Below, piece after piece: positions 1 through 12,300 of a DNA stretch of 64,000 nt. Made by a program: the position numbers and the translations under genes. The stretch spans positions 18,786,001 to 18,850,000 of the forward strand of contig CM114271.1 in NCBI GenBank assembly GCA_050084515.1. Reading direction: 5' to 3'. This DNA comes from Blasia pusilla. Taxonomy: Eukaryota > Marchantiophyta > Marchantiopsida > Blasiales. Below the pieces are notes generated by a model, which was not told the origin of the DNA, made no database searches, and worked only from the letters and a program-made list of their open reading frames with translations. Positions within the stretch are counted from its first letter, which is position 1, and every line of letters begins with the position of its first letter.

Positions 1-980
1 TGTTGCGTTCGACTTCTCAGACTTGTTTGCAGAGGGACCTGAGTTGCAAGTAGTATCATCCGGAATTTGACGTCTGTGTAATGACTCCGAAAACATTCAG
101 ATGATCGCTTCTGCTTGGCACTGGCCGCAGTGACGTTTCCCAATTCCACGTGTGATCTACCTATCTGCTGATCTCGTTCCAATGTTCCGTCTTTCTTCTC
201 TGGAGTAGTGGAATATTCAGGGAGCTTTGGGCTCTCCTGACGGACTCCTTCGATACCTGTCACTCATACCACATTCTCCTGTGAATGGTAGAGATCAATT
301 TGCTGTGGAGCCGAAACTAAAATTTTACGAATTGCGTCGTCTCCCAGGCAGGTGAGTACTTGCGAATCAAATTCTGATTGCAGGCTCGTGAATAAACGTG
401 ACCTTCTGCAACAGCTCCCACAAAGTACTCTTGCGCTTCACTATACTGTTTCCTACAGAGTGTCACACAACCAACCTGATGAAGAGCCAATGCTTTCTGT
501 CTGGGAGACGACGCACAATCCACCGCTCGTTCAACAAGAGCGGTTCTGACTTCATATCCTCCTCCATGGCAACTTGACTAAGGAGAGAGTATAATGCGAA
601 TGAAGTGTGTGGGAAAAGCTTCAGGCATGTGAGCGTGTGGGAAAAGATGGGGAATAGTAGCCAAACCCTGGTCAGACAAAATTAACAAGGTAGGATAGAC
701 TGCACCCACAATCAGGTAATTCTTATGTGTTAGGTGACAAAGAATGTCCATATGTAAGGCCTCAAGTCCCTTTGAAAAAAATGGGACTAACATACTCTAA
801 ATGTAGGAAATCATGTAGAGTAAGTCTAGTCTAAAGGTTAAGAGAATACGAGCTGCATAAGAGTAACAATAAAATTTTCATTACTCTTTTTCTTGGAAAG
901 TCATATTATTTTTTCAATCCATTTTTTAAAAAATAAAAGTTTCACTATTCTTTTTCTTGCCGTTGCAGGAAGGAAGTCAT
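1..980. other. Left flank without a recognisable gene
   Basis: No convincing coding region is visible. The stretch holds a short foldback (331-519) and an AT-rich tract just before the Myb-like gene that starts near 981. It may include the left part of the PIF/Harbinger element, but I could not find its left terminal inverted repeat. Confidence 0.5.
331..519. repeat. Foldback with about 21-bp inverted ends
   Basis: Bases 331-351 read attgcgtcgtctcccaggcag. The reverse complement of 497-519 is nearly identical, with one substitution and a two-base insertion. The arms enclose about 145 bp. The size and form fit a small MITE, but no clear target-site duplication is visible. Confidence 0.5.
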
Positions 981-2300
981 ATGGACGACGATTATATCAT
1001 ACTCGATTCTCAAGTACCAACGCAGAATGCTAAGCTGATTCCATGGACAACTTCCGAGATTCAAATTCTGATTGCAGCAAAACGAGATTAAATGGAGAGA
1101 TTAGAACTCGGTTACACTACTCAATCTACTATGGCCACCTTAAAACAAAAGTGGAAAAAAGTGGCTGACTTTTGTTTGAAGAATGGGATAAAGCAACCTA
1201 TTCGTGATGGCCAGGCGTGCAAAAAGAAATGGAGTGCTCTCATAAAAGAATTCAAACAAGTAAGTTAAGTTGGTGGTATCCAATTTTTACGATGTGATGC
1301 AAAACATGAAGTGTCTTTATTTTACAATTGACACTCATGTAAGTTTTCATTACAGGTTCATGATTGGGAGCGAAAGGCCAAAAGCGGCGAATTGTCTTAC
1401 TTTGACACTCGCATGCTGAGAAAGGACCGGAAAGCACTAGGTTTACCTTCAAACTTTGATGAAGCCTATTACAAGGGTCTAGTAGAATGGCTCCCCAAAA
1501 GACAAGACGTGGACCCGGAGAGCATGGGAGTGTCCACCTTTGATACTTCACTTCTACCTGATCTTAATGCTAACTTCAATCCTCCACCCATGAGTCCGAT
1601 AGCTTCACTCGTGCCACCAGGTATATCAATCTTACCAAAAGAAGAAGGATGTCACCTTGTTCATTTGTTTCTTAGTATCAATACAAGGCTACTACTAACG
1701 TATTGGTTGTTTATATAGAGGTGGAGTCATTTGAGATCCCAACCAACGAACCTTCTCCTCCATCGTCTTCTCCAAGTACATGAATATGAAACAAAGGAAG
1801 TTCTTTTCTTTGTTAATTTCACTTATTATGCACATATGCTATTACTAATTTATTTATTGTTTGTACAGATGTGGAGTCATTTCAGATCCCGTGGATGCGA
1901 AGAGATCCCAACTACTCGCGTGCGCCTTCATCGTGTGCTCATCTTTGAAGGTTCTTATAATTGTCTTTAATGATTTTTGTGACTTTTTTGGTCTTATGTG
2001 GAAATGTAGTTAATGACTTTAGTGGTGTTATGTGGAAATGTAGATTTCGGCAAGGAAACTTCGAAAAGGAAGAGCCTCAAGGATGGGATTAGAGGAAAAC
2101 GACGGCGTAAGAGCTCCATGGGAGATGCCATGAAGGAATCTAATGATGCCATGATAGATGTTATACATAATGGTCAAAGAATGGATATTGAACAGCGAAA
2201 ATTAGAGTTGAAAGTCCTACAACAGAATGCGGATGCTCTTACAATGATATCTACAGCCTTTTGTCATGCCTTTGGTAGGGGATTTCAAGGGAGATCTTGA
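981..2300 (+). pseudogene. Myb/SANT-like (trihelix-type) protein of a PIF/Harbinger element, broken
   Basis: The gene is a multi-exon Myb/SANT-like DNA-binding protein, the usual second gene of PIF/Harbinger transposons, thought to help the transposase bind DNA. Exon 1 (981-1259) encodes an acidic leader and the start of the trihelix fold (PWTTSEIQILIAAKR). An in-frame TAA lies at 1089-1091. The first intron is 1260-1355 (GTAAGT to TACAG). Exon 2 (1356-1620) carries HDWERKAKSG and the conserved tail GLVEWLPKRQ. The last exon (2044-2300) is a basic segment followed by an amphipathic helix (QRMDIEQRKLELKVLQQ), typical of the C-terminal coiled coil. The middle exons near 1720-1780 and 1877-1960 are uncertain. 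The internal stop makes it a likely pseudogene unless translation starts at the following Met codon. Confidence 0.7.
1689..1890 (+). repeat. Duplicated intron-end/exon-start segment
   Basis: The segment ending in the splice acceptor and reading ggtggagtcatttgagatcc (from 1721) recurs about 148 bp downstream as tgtggagtcatttcagatcc (from 1869). Each copy is preceded by a similar pyrimidine-rich tract and an AG. This looks like a tandem duplication of a small exon with its acceptor. Confidence 0.5.
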
Positions 2301-2469
2301 GAGTTTACATTAAGAAATAATTGAACTTCATTGAGGACATAATGAACAAAAATAACCATATGAGATGTACTTATATGTAAAGCATATATATGGATATATA
2401 TGAGGTACTTCTACTTGTATGCTATATGTATGTGTAATTCTATGTATTTCTACTGGTATGTTGAAATTA

Positions 2470-3624
2470 CTATTCAACTCTTGCCATGATATGCTCGAAA
2501 AGAGCATCACGATTTCTCCTTCCTTCAAATGTTGTTTCATTGTTTGGAGGATTGCTATGACCTTGTGCTACATGCATCCTTGTCGAGGAGGAGGGATCCA
2601 TGAGATCATATACTAGAGGATCTTCTCTATCTATCATGATGTTTTGAAGAGCACATGTAGCAAATATCATCTTCGGTAGTGCTTGTAAGTTTGGCTTGTA
2701 AATGACTCGATTGAGTATGCGCCATGTCCCTTTTAATCGGCCGAAAGCTCTCTCCACACACATCCTCATGGAAAAATGATAAAAGTTCCAAGTGTCCTTT
2801 TGTCCAATAGGTGCTCCTGGATAAGGAACTATGAGCCATGACAAGAGTGGATATCCTGCATCACCAATAATATACTCTCGAATCCTCTCACCATTTCTTA
2901 ATGCAAGTGAATGTCCATCTAGGACCCTTTGGTTGGAAGTTACATTTTTGTAGAATTGGGAGTTTCAAAGAATTCGAGTATCATGAATAGAAGCAGGATA
3001 TCCAATGAACACATCTAGGAATTTCAGTCTTGAATCAACGATAGCTTGCATCGCACAAGCATAAGATTTGCTTTTATGACTATACCAAACTGTGGAATTT
3101 GCACCCGCTGGTAGTTCCATAAGGAAGTGAGTGACATCAATTGCACCGCAACAATTCAAAAATCCATGTTGTGCTTCGAAATCTGATTTTACCCTCTCCA
3201 TATGCTGTCCTTTCGGCCAAGCCACTGCCCCACGTGCCTCCTCCACAAGTGCATTAATGACTCTAAAGACAACTTGCACAGTTGTAGATTTTCCGATACC
3301 GAAAAGCTCTCCAATCCCCTTCATTTGATCCCCTGTGGCAAGACGTCGTAGAGTAATAGCGACATGTCTTTCAACACTCAACAACCTGTTTGGTAAGACT
3401 TGTAGGGAATGGGGAGGATTAGTAGTTAGTCGACTCCGTAACATATCACAAATGAAGTCAAATGTATTTACCGTAACACGAAAGAAATCTCTAAATCGCT
3501 CCGGATGATCTCTTCTTATTATAGTTTCGTCAATGAAAAGACATGTAAATGTCATAGATCGTGGTAAAATATACCAAGGAGAGAACATGCGACGTGATGT
3601 AATACTAGACCTAGCATTCATCAT
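2470..3624 (-). pseudogene. PIF/Harbinger DDE transposase (HARBI1-like), one nonsense codon
   Basis: The minus-strand frame is continuous over 385 codons apart from one stop, a TGA at 2962-2964. In order it shows the N-terminal helix-turn-helix region (RRLATGDQMKGIGELFGIGKS), the first catalytic Asp in GAIDVTH, a second Asp in IIGDAGYP and the catalytic Glu in RMCVERAFGRLKG. All three DDE residues are therefore present. The TGA falls in DTRIL*NSQFYK, between the first and second Asp. The enzyme would cut and paste the element at TTA/TAA targets. It lies tail to tail with the Myb-like gene, as is common in this superfamily. Since only one substitution breaks it, the element may have been lost recently. 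Confidence 0.88.
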
Positions 3625-4160
3625 GAATTAGAAATAGAAGAGAGCACGATAATGAAAGAAGGACCTCCTACTCCTAACTTGAAGGAAAAAAAGACGAGTA
3701 GAAAAAATTTGAATTATAAGAACCAAAAAAATAGTCAAGAAGCACATGTTCATTCTCTCTTCATCTAAAATATCCATGATTAAAAAAGTTGAAAAAGAAA
3801 AAAAATTAAAAAAAATCTTATAATAAAAAAATAAATGAATGTCTTAAGATGTGACTAAAATATGCAGAAAAAATGACATGAAATCTATGAAAATGAAAAG
3901 TACTTACGAACACACTCACCCAAGGAGCAAAGTTAGAATGAATAAAAAAAAAGAAGGATGTGAATTTATAGGAACCGAAAGGAAAGGAAAAGGGGGGGGG
4001 AATTGGAAGGGAAAATCCGTTTCCGTAACCGGAAACAGACTTTCCGTTCCCATCCGGTTGGAAGGAACCGGCTGGAAAGCCGCCGCCGGCGAGCAGTTCC
4101 AGCCGGCGGGTGGCTTCTTGGGGTTGCAAGCGACCCCAAGAAGTCGCCCATGCGACCCGG

Positions 4161-4334
4161 CCCTTAGAACAAAGGCTGCAAATACGTACGACCTACATAA
4201 CAATGGTCGATGCTACCCTAAACCCTGATCCCACTTTTCCGGATCTTGGTTGATGTGACATATGAGATTCATGGGACTCCAACAGAATGCACACCCTTAG
4301 AACAAAGGCTGCAAATACGTGCGACCCACATAAC
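4161..4334 (+). repeat. Two 41-bp direct copies
   Basis: Bases 4161-4201 (beginning cccttagaacaaaggctgca) recur at 4294-4334 with only two or three mismatches. The first copy abuts the presumed right end of the Harbinger element, with TTA inside the repeat, so the copies may record the target site or a later duplication. Confidence 0.7.
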
Positions 4335-5105
4335 CTACCCTATTGCGACCGGCAAGGAGCCCGCCCCATGGGACCGGGTCCTTAAAGGCCGCCCTAGTCG
4401 TGCATTGTTTGCACACTCCTTCAAAACACTTGTGCTACATCGTTCGCTTGGCTCGTCTCCCCTATACTGCAACGTCCGGTCGTTTTTCCCGTAAAGCCGG
4501 TACTTTTATTTATTAGCTTTTTAGTTTATTTATTTTGTTTTTGAGAAAGGGAGAGGGGAATTTTCGGAGTTTTCGAGTCCCGGTCGGTTGTTGGATAAAA
4601 AGTCGAGATTTTAAGTTTGAACCGGTCATGTCAACAGGTAAACCCGGGTCTCTCCTGACGTTAGCTCCGGTCAAGTCGACACGGGGCGCGCGTACAGGCG
4701 CGGAGTGATCGCCAGCGGGAGATCGCCCGTAGTCGTTGGAAATCCCGGCGCCGGGGCACGACATTTCATCTGGTGCCTACGAGAGTGGTTATGGTGTTTA
4801 TGGCCGGAGCTCGTAAAGCCCCTTGTCCTCCCTCGAAGCTCACGTGTGGCACGAGTGGCCGGCCCATCCCGTTGCACCCTCTCGCGCCGCTGAACGAATG
4901 GGAGGAGAGAGACGACTTCAATATTATGGGAGCTTCAATATGTACGGGTTTTAATAAGTTGTCGCTGGAGATATTGTTGCGAGTTATTTATGTATTAATG
5001 TTCCCTAGACCACATGAAAAGTACACTCATCACAGATATTGGTTTCATTGGTTTCAGATTTCAGGGGTTTTCTTCTTTCTTTCCTCGTTCCTTTTTGTTG
5101 CACGC

Positions 5106-5237
5106 CTCTACCCATTCCTTATGGGATCTTTTATTCTTCTTTTATCCATTGCCCTCTACCTATTCCTTATGGGATCTTTTATTCTTCTTTTATTCATTGC
5201 CCTCTACCTATTCCTAATGGGATCTTTTATTCATTGC
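5106..5237 (+). repeat. 48-bp tandem repeat, about 2.7 copies
   Basis: The unit beginning ctctacc(t/c)attcctta(t)ggg starts at 5106, 5154 and 5202, exactly 48 bp apart. The third copy is truncated. The period is a multiple of three, so open frames through it appear repetitive, but no gene is implied. Confidence 0.85.
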
Positions 5238-7696
5238 GTGTATTTCTTTTAATGGTTTTCTCAAAATTTTGGAGATCAATCCGAGGTTGGGCAGTTTTTC
5301 CACGGTAACCAGTACATCGCGGCGCGGTAAAATCATATTTCCTACTTATTTTCAAATAGTCAGTTCTTTCCGACCAATTTTAAATGAAACGGAAATTTCT
5401 GATTTTTAATCGGCTATGCCAATCGCCCCTATCATTGCATCAATCTAATTGCTAGCAAAACCTTGGAGATCGTTCCAATTGCCTCTTTGCCTTCTTCTTG
5501 GATCATATGGGTGACCCTATTTGCCACATCATCTTGGAACGGATATCATCACCGTTTTTATCACATGGTGGACTCCAACTTTTGAATGTTTTGGTTGCAT
5601 GGGATGTGGGAATTTGGACATGGGTTCCATGGCTAATGGGCAGGGGCAGCAAGAAAGATGTCATAATTTCAAAAGTGTTAGAAAAGTGAATTATGTATAT
5701 TAATTTCCACCCTGTACTTTATATGGGTATTAATTTACCTAAACTCTTCGCCCCGGTTGGTTGACGTTGGTTTAAACATGAGGTTCTCTTTCTACCTTTC
5801 AATCCCCTTTAATCAAGTTGTATGGAAGTATAAATCATCATATTTCACTTCCAACTAAAAAAAATGTATATAGATTATAGAGTTTGGGGGTGTTTATTCC
5901 ATGTGGATTTCATAATCTTATTTATTATTAACTAGGCAGACAAGAGACAATTTGGCGAACGGAAACATCTTAGTAGCCAGAGGAAAAGAAAGCAAAAGCG
6001 AAGATCCCCCACACGCAAAGAATTATTAGTGCTTCTAAACAAAAAAAGAAAGCGAACAAAAACATGATCCTCCATGTTTTTTAGTTACTAATTAGTGCCC
6101 ATGACAGTATGTGCCATACACGTTTCGCCTGCCCCCTCTTGTATACGTACCCCTTGCATATAGGCCCCCTCTTGTAATACAAGTAAATTTTTTTATGAAA
6201 CGTGTCGTGTTATGCGGGTGTCGCCAGTAATATAGACTAGTCCTCTAGTTATCTATATTCATATGGGAGAATGTCCTTTTGACTTGCAAACACCTATCTG
6301 TCTGATACGTGACAACTCGACAAAAAAAATTATTTCATATACTACGGACAAAAAAGTAAATTTGAATTTTTATGCAACATCATTAATATTTTCTTTTCCC
6401 TTCTCTACACTAGCTCTTAATGATTATTTTAATTCACGAAAAACACTAGTATCTATATTATTATGGAAGAAATTTTTTAACTTGTAAGCATTTCGATAAA
6501 TGACAAAAGAAAATGTTTCACATGAAATATGAATTTGTGTTTCACATGTAAAATATGAATTCATCATTAACAAAAACTATTCAAACATTTTGTTTTCCCG
6601 TCACATCCCATTCCTCATACCATCTTTAGTGGCGACCTTAATGCAAATAATCTCTTGCGCCGTAGCCCGCGGATAATGCGGTGCCCAACGTCGAGAGGAA
6701 TCGGACATTCAAGAAACGGTGTGGAAGGGCACGATCGTGTGGGACATCGGAGAGTTCAAGTCTCTGCTCGATTCTTGCCGTTCGGCTGTGCACTATTCTC
6801 GTGCTCCTGCCGAGTCCTACGAACAGTACGCGGATGGTTCGTGACGCAGGACCGCCGTTAATTCGCCGAGTGGTGAGTAGTGAAGACACACAGCAGTCAC
6901 CTGAATGGCGAGATCATTATTGGGGTGACCACTGTGCCGCTGCCGCTGCTCCATCCCTAAGCGCGGATATACGCGCCCATGATGGTTTGTATCAGGCAGA
7001 CGTTGTCAAGACGCTGCTACATCGCGCTCGTAAAGCGCTCATGGAAGATATCATTGCACTGCTTAATCTTCATTTGGTGACTCGTCTTCGTTGCCGATAT
7101 TTGGCCTCACGCCTTGTGACATATTGTCGCTCCGATGTGTTTACAGTGGGTGAGGAGGAGAGTGCACACACTCATCACTTTTATCAGCTTTGATATGTGA
7201 CTCAGGGTATCGTCGCGGTGGAGGATTGATGTCAATGTTTGCATTTCCGTATCTCCAAACTGTGTGTCCTGCGGGCTCCTTATCCGTACGGAGTAGCGGT
7301 ATTGCATGTGACGATGATCTTCAGTCCTAATGGAAGTGGTGGCTGCTGTGCGCACTTCTAGGTCATGGCGCCGTGAAGACGATTTGGCGACCCCACGTAT
7401 TACTAACGTTCGCCACACCCGAGACTATCTTCTCCTACGTTTCCTCCTTCGGTGCGGAGTCGACAATCGCCACAAATCGTGTATGCAATCATCACAAATC
7501 CTGGTGGAAGACGTGGCGACAGTGTGCACCTAAATCTTGGTAAAGTGATGACGATTTGGTCCCCGCCAGGTACTGATAACATTAGAGACAGTGTTATGTG
7601 ATGCACGCACCTGGCTACGAGTGAGGACATTACCATTTGCTGCTCCCCATTCGAGATAACAATTTCAGAGTTAGTGGATCATCCACTAACTCTGCT

Positions 7697-7740
7697 AGTT
7701 TTGTTTCTCTCATCAATCGACCTTGATGAGAAACAAAACT
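7697..7740. repeat. Short hairpin
   Basis: The left arm agttttgtttctctcatcaa (7697-7716) pairs with the right arm ttgatgagaaacaaaact (7723-7740) across a six-base loop, with a two-base bulge. Its role is unknown. Confidence 0.7.
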
Positions 7741-8774
7741 GCACCATCTGCACGGGTTTTGCTTGGACTTCTTTGCTGACCACAGATAATTTTATCAAGG
7801 TAAAGACCCACAGGAATTGAGAAACATCCCCTACTTCTACTCTGGGCAACCATTGCATGTGCACTCATTTTAAAACCACTGTCGAATTAGGTTTGTCAAA
7901 CTTTCCAGATTCTTTATGGGCATAAGAATGAGGCATTGTAACCGAATTCTTTCTACTTTCATGCATGAAGTACTTAAGTTTTGGGTGAGTAAGTTCTAGA
8001 TGTATGCTATTCCATTCGAATGGAAAAGAGGGAAGTCGGAGTGCAAATTGATGAAAAACACAGAGAAGGTAGTAGTGTTCACTCATTTCTCTGCAAATCA
8101 CTCCTGCAATGATAGCACTAGGGAAGAAGCTCTTTCAATGGGATCGGTTTCCGTTTCAATCCTACAGATACTGCATGTCGACCGGAAACTTGGATCGGAA
8201 TTCATGGAACAGGCTTGCTGGGTTAATGGCTCAGCCATAAGCAATTAACTAGAGAACTTAGGACCTTCTCAGGATCAGATCACGTCCAGGAATCTTAACC
8301 GAATTTTGGCCACTACAAGTAATTTCCCTCTTGTGCTTTACAACCATCTTTACTGTATTAGAATGCAATGACATGAGACAACACTTTACAGAGATGGCAG
8401 TCGGGACCAAATTGACATGGTATCCAGAGTACATTGGTTCAGCTTTTATTTCCACCCCTGCAAATACAACCACTCCACCCACAACATGAACGTAGTTGAG
8501 TAAACATTGATAGCAGGCTTGGCAAGCGAGCACAGCCTGACCTTGATTTCAGTAGAAGAAATCCTACGTGAACAAAGTAAACTATCAAGGCACAGCAAAT
8601 AGGAATGAACAACACAACTCGTGAACAAGATCTGCTAACATGAAAGACAGGTGTGACCTCCAGGGCAAAAATTACAGATAAGACAAAAGTCTGAGAACAA
8701 ATTAAAACATTCAAAACATAGATTCAAGTGCAAAGGCACTATTAAGAGGAGAAACAAGTGTTACTCTGGAGCAG

Positions 8775-8962
8775 ATGACTGGTAGGACTTCCATATAAGA
8801 GCTTGGACTTGGTGATAGTGGTGATGCTTAAGTGGGAAATGTGTCAGTATCGCTGCTGCAGTTTAGTGAAGTGTGCAGCAGCAGCCATACCAACACATTT
8901 CCCACTTATGCATCACCACTATCACTGAGTTCAAGCTCTTATATGTAAGTCCTACTAGTCAT
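8775..8962. repeat. 188-bp near-perfect foldback (MITE or small-RNA precursor candidate)
   Basis: Two arms of roughly 85-90 bp pair almost completely around a short loop near 8861-8873 (gtttagtgaagtg). The outer ends are atgactggtaggactt and its near inverse at 8947-8962. The inner arms end in gctgctgca and tgcagcagc. A handful of mismatches are scattered through the stem. No obvious target duplication is present. It sits several hundred bases 3' of ESF1. The form fits either a foldback MITE or a young MIRNA-like hairpin. Confidence 0.75.
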
Positions 8963-9475
8963 TTGGCATAAATACTTACCTAGGCTTTACATTAACAGGT
9001 TTAAGACCTCCAAGGACGCAACTCTTTTCTTCTTCTTTTTCGTTCAAATAACTTTTCAAACCCTTTATCAAAATGAGCACAAACTAGACAAAAACTCTAA
9101 CCATTTGAACCCTTGTTCTTACTGATACCTCTAGAACATCGACCGTGCCTGTGCTTGATAGGCAAGGCTGTTCAGTGAAGCATTTCAAAAAGTAAAGTAA
9201 AAGAGGAGCTTCTCAGGGATTTGATCTCTTATAGTGCTACACTAAACAGGTTGAGAGAAGGACAGAAGAGGCAGGGCCCTTTGACCTAGACTTAGACATA
9301 CTTCTCTATCTACATCTGTACTCAAACGTGGTAGTGGACAAATTTTCAGGCTTTAAGAAAAGATTCGTTGAGAAACTTACTTCCACAGTTGTCACAACTG
9401 CAAAGACAGAAGCCCTGGGTGAGCTGTCTCTGGATTGAAGCCTACCCACAGAAGGGAACTCGCCAGAACACCTGT

Positions 9476-11130
9476 TCAATTCTGATTTTTCCCTCCTTTG
9501 CCAATGGTCTGAGCTTTGGATTTTAATGACCAAACAAGGGAAGAAAGTTCAGCCTTCCTCTTCCGCTTTCCAGCTTCTAAATCTGTGCCCCCTTCATTGC
9601 TTCCCATATGAAGTTCATGATCGTTCTTAGAGCTTATGGAAGATTCCATCCGATTCCGCTGTTTTTCTGCAATGGTGCTCAAGGTTACCGCAGACTTTTT
9701 GAAGTGTGGGTCTGTAGGATCAATTGCGTAATGATGTGAGGTGAAGAGACATGCAAATCTGGGATCATCATAATTGGCAGAAGAAGCAAGCTTGTCCTGC
9801 TGTTCTTCAGCCTTTCCTTTTCCTCCTTTCTTTTTTTGCTTCTTTCTAGAGTCCTTTGTATTTTGACTATTTGGATTTTCCGCTCCATTTTGTACCATAT
9901 GATCATCCATCATCAACATTTCCAATTCAGCTTTTCTCCTCTCCTCTTCCTTCTTCTCTCGCGCTAAATCTTCTTTCCTCTTCTTCTTCTCTTCTTCCCT
10001 AGTAGCAGCTTTTGAGTGTATCTTTTTACCCTCCTTGGCCTCACTTCCTTTGCTGCCTTTGGTGGGCACAGAGTTCTCACCATTTTGGAAAAAGGGATCA
10101 TCAAAAGGGTCCTCAGTGTGAGAGAAAAATGGATCATCAATTTGCTGTACACCTACACTGGACACCCCTGGATCCCCATCCCCATCGGAAGCTTCAGAAT
10201 CCGAAGCTGCGTTTGAGTTTTTCTTCCGTAGCTTTTTCTTCTCTCTCTTCTTCCGCAGATACGCCTCCCATACGGTTTCGTCATTCTTATCTTTCCTTGC
10301 TTTTTCCATGAGCTTCTCGCTCAGCTCGTCAAGACCTGTATGAAACTTTATTTCAATGTTTCCTTTCTCAGCCTTCCCACTGACCCCTTTTGTCTCTGCT
10401 GCTTCAGTGCCAGCAAGCAGAGAAAGATACTTCGAGCGAGCTTTCTCTTTGCCACTTCCACCCTTCCTGCTCTCATGCTCCTCTTCACTCTCATAGTCAC
10501 CCTTCAAGATCTCTTCACTCTCGGAACCTGAAGATGACCCGAGGTAATCTCTAAAGTCCATTTCATTCAGCTCATCAGGATTAAATTTGCGCCGCAATGC
10601 CTTAGCACGGAGCGGTTCGTCGTCATCCCACGTCAGCTTCACATTGCTGTGCTGTAGAGCCTTTGTTTCGAACTCAACGGGCTTATATTTTTCTGGAACA
10701 TCTTTAGCTGTGTCTCTTGGAGGACGTGCAAAATTCATGTCGTCTGGTATGAAGCGAAGATCTAATGTGTTGGATGTTTTCTCGTACTCCAGCCCGTCAC
10801 AAGAGTTGTAGATACGAGCTGCAGTGTCTACAGAATCACACTCGGCCACGGCGTAATAGTACCTTCAACATGGAGATGATATCATACAAAGTTATTGGAA
10901 CCACCCTTCCAATTCTCACCCCAAACACCCCACAGGAAATAAAATGTCCTTCTAACCAACACCCATACAGAATCAAAATTCTCATCAAAGTGACACTGCA
11001 AATGCGACAGGCTATTCGAGTCCATTCAACTTATTCTCGTCATTGGCCTCTATTTTGAACACCACAAATGGGCCACACATTTCAGCAATAGGAGGATTCT
11101 CCAGACACAAAGGTTCACCACAACTCAGGG

Positions 11131-11173
<43 letters not shown>

Positions 11174-12085
11174 TATCAATCAATACTCATACCTGAGTTT
11201 CGCCTTCTCATATGCCCGCAATTTCTCGGAGTCTGGCCCATCCTCTTCCTCGCTATCATCATCCCTAAAAACACTCTGGGGTCCCTGCACCTCCTCCTGC
11301 TTCATCTGCTCAATACCAAACTCCGAAGGATAGATGGTGACAGACTCCACAAACCCTCCTTTCGGCTGGAACGAACGCAGTACTACTAACAAGTCCACAG
11401 CCCTGATGTGGTTCCAATCCATGTTCATCAGTGCCAATCTCCTCGTTTCTTTCTCAGTTGTTGGGACCTTTTCTTCTTCCGGAACTTCGGAGGTGTCCTC
11501 GGCATCACTTTCACTGTCCGAAGACGAAGATGAAGACGACGAGATCCCCTCCTCGGCATCGTCTTGCGGAGCAGAGTCCTCGGCATCTAGCGATTCTTCA
11601 TCTGAATCATCCTCAATTTCTTCCAACGCTAGTCCGTTTCCCGCCTCCGCTCTTTTCTCGCCGGCGTCCTCTTCTGGTTCGTCTTCCAACTCCTCCTCCC
11701 TTTCCACTCCTGGCTTCGTGACCACGTTCTTCCTTCCAGAATCTTTGCGTTTATTTCCTGTCGCTGGTGATTTACCAATGCGTAGAATGTCACCTGTTCC
11801 CTGCTTAGCATCTTCCTCCTCATAACTGTAGTATCTCCGCAAGAGCTGCTCTTGAGTGCCGCTCTTCTTCGATCTTCCCCTTTTGTCCGAAGGGTCGAGA
11901 AATCCTTTATCGTGGAACATTGACGAGAACCGAGAATCAATCGGCACTTTGGCCTTGTGCTTGGGCAATCGCTGGAACCGTGGGTCATTGTGAATTCGAG
12001 CGAAGCGCGCGTCTCCCACAGGTGCCACTCGAGGGCCTTCATCTCCAACTCGCTTCTTCTTCTTAAACCCCTCTCTTTTCCCCAT
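9476..12085 (-). CDS. ESF1: ESF1 homolog, nucleolar pre-rRNA processing protein
   Basis: ESF1 is a nucleolar factor needed for early cleavages that make 18S rRNA. The gene has two exons: 12085-11193 and 10862-9476. The intron (10863-11192) runs GTATGA to AAG and holds a (CA)n tract. Splicing restores KLR-YYYAVAECDS, the expected junction of this family, and gives about 759 residues, the usual plant length. The N-terminus has the conserved VGDARFARIHNDPRFQRLP block, followed by a long acidic Glu/Asp/Ser region. The RNA-binding-like core (VTIYPSEFG, LEYEKTSNTLDLRFIPDD) spans the exon junction. Lys/Glu-rich coiled segments follow, and near the C-terminus is a NUC153-type motif (DDPRFACLFTSHHYAIDP). 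I chose MGKREG at 12085; an in-frame Met two codons upstream (12091) is possible. No stop or frameshift breaks the gene. Confidence 0.92.
11134..11169 (+). repeat. (CA)n microsatellite in the ESF1 intron
   Basis: About 18 uninterrupted CA units lie wholly inside the single ESF1 intron. Confidence 0.95.
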
Positions 12086-12300
12086 CCTCAAATTCCCGGA
12101 ACACGAACGAATTCAGAACCAGAAAAAATCGCCAGTCCTCTTCCGCGCATCAATCAATTCTCTCTCCTTCCGCCGCAATTCACAATCCATCAAGACCTCC
12201 CACGCAAAAGGCTATCATTCTCTGAGACTTCAATCACTCTGCCATCACCCGTGCACAGCGTCGTCTGCAAAAATTGCTACCCTCTGTGTAACCAGAGCAC

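Larger units (their letters stand above)
981..4163. mobile_element. PIF/Harbinger DNA transposon (ends approximate)
   Basis: The convergent Myb-like and DDE transposase genes define the element. A possible right end is the GC-rich sequence around 4130-4163 (gcccatgcgacccggccc) followed by TTA, the preferred Harbinger target. The matching left inverted repeat was not found, so the true left end may lie upstream of 981 or may be lost. Confidence 0.65.
4335..9475. other. Intergenic stretch, no supported gene
   Basis: I see no family-level protein match on either strand. The stretch holds a 48-bp tandem repeat (5106-5237), a perfect-stem hairpin (7697-7740), a long hairpin (8775-8962), and a GC- and CpG-richer segment (about 6650-7640) with overlapping open frames that look non-coding. 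The last few hundred bases before 9476 are probably the 3' UTR of the ESF1 gene on the minus strand. Confidence 0.5.

Noticed and set aside
6681-7193. 170-codon open frame on the plus strand
   Set aside because: It lies in a CpG-rich segment where several overlapping frames on both strands are open. No family resemblance, intron structure or repeat of the frame elsewhere supports coding.
10976-11110. Short coding-like stretch in the ESF1 intron (minus strand)
   Set aside because: About 40 codons are open, but it ends in a stop, the GT-AG splice across it restores the expected ESF1 protein exactly, and a run of this length is likely by chance.
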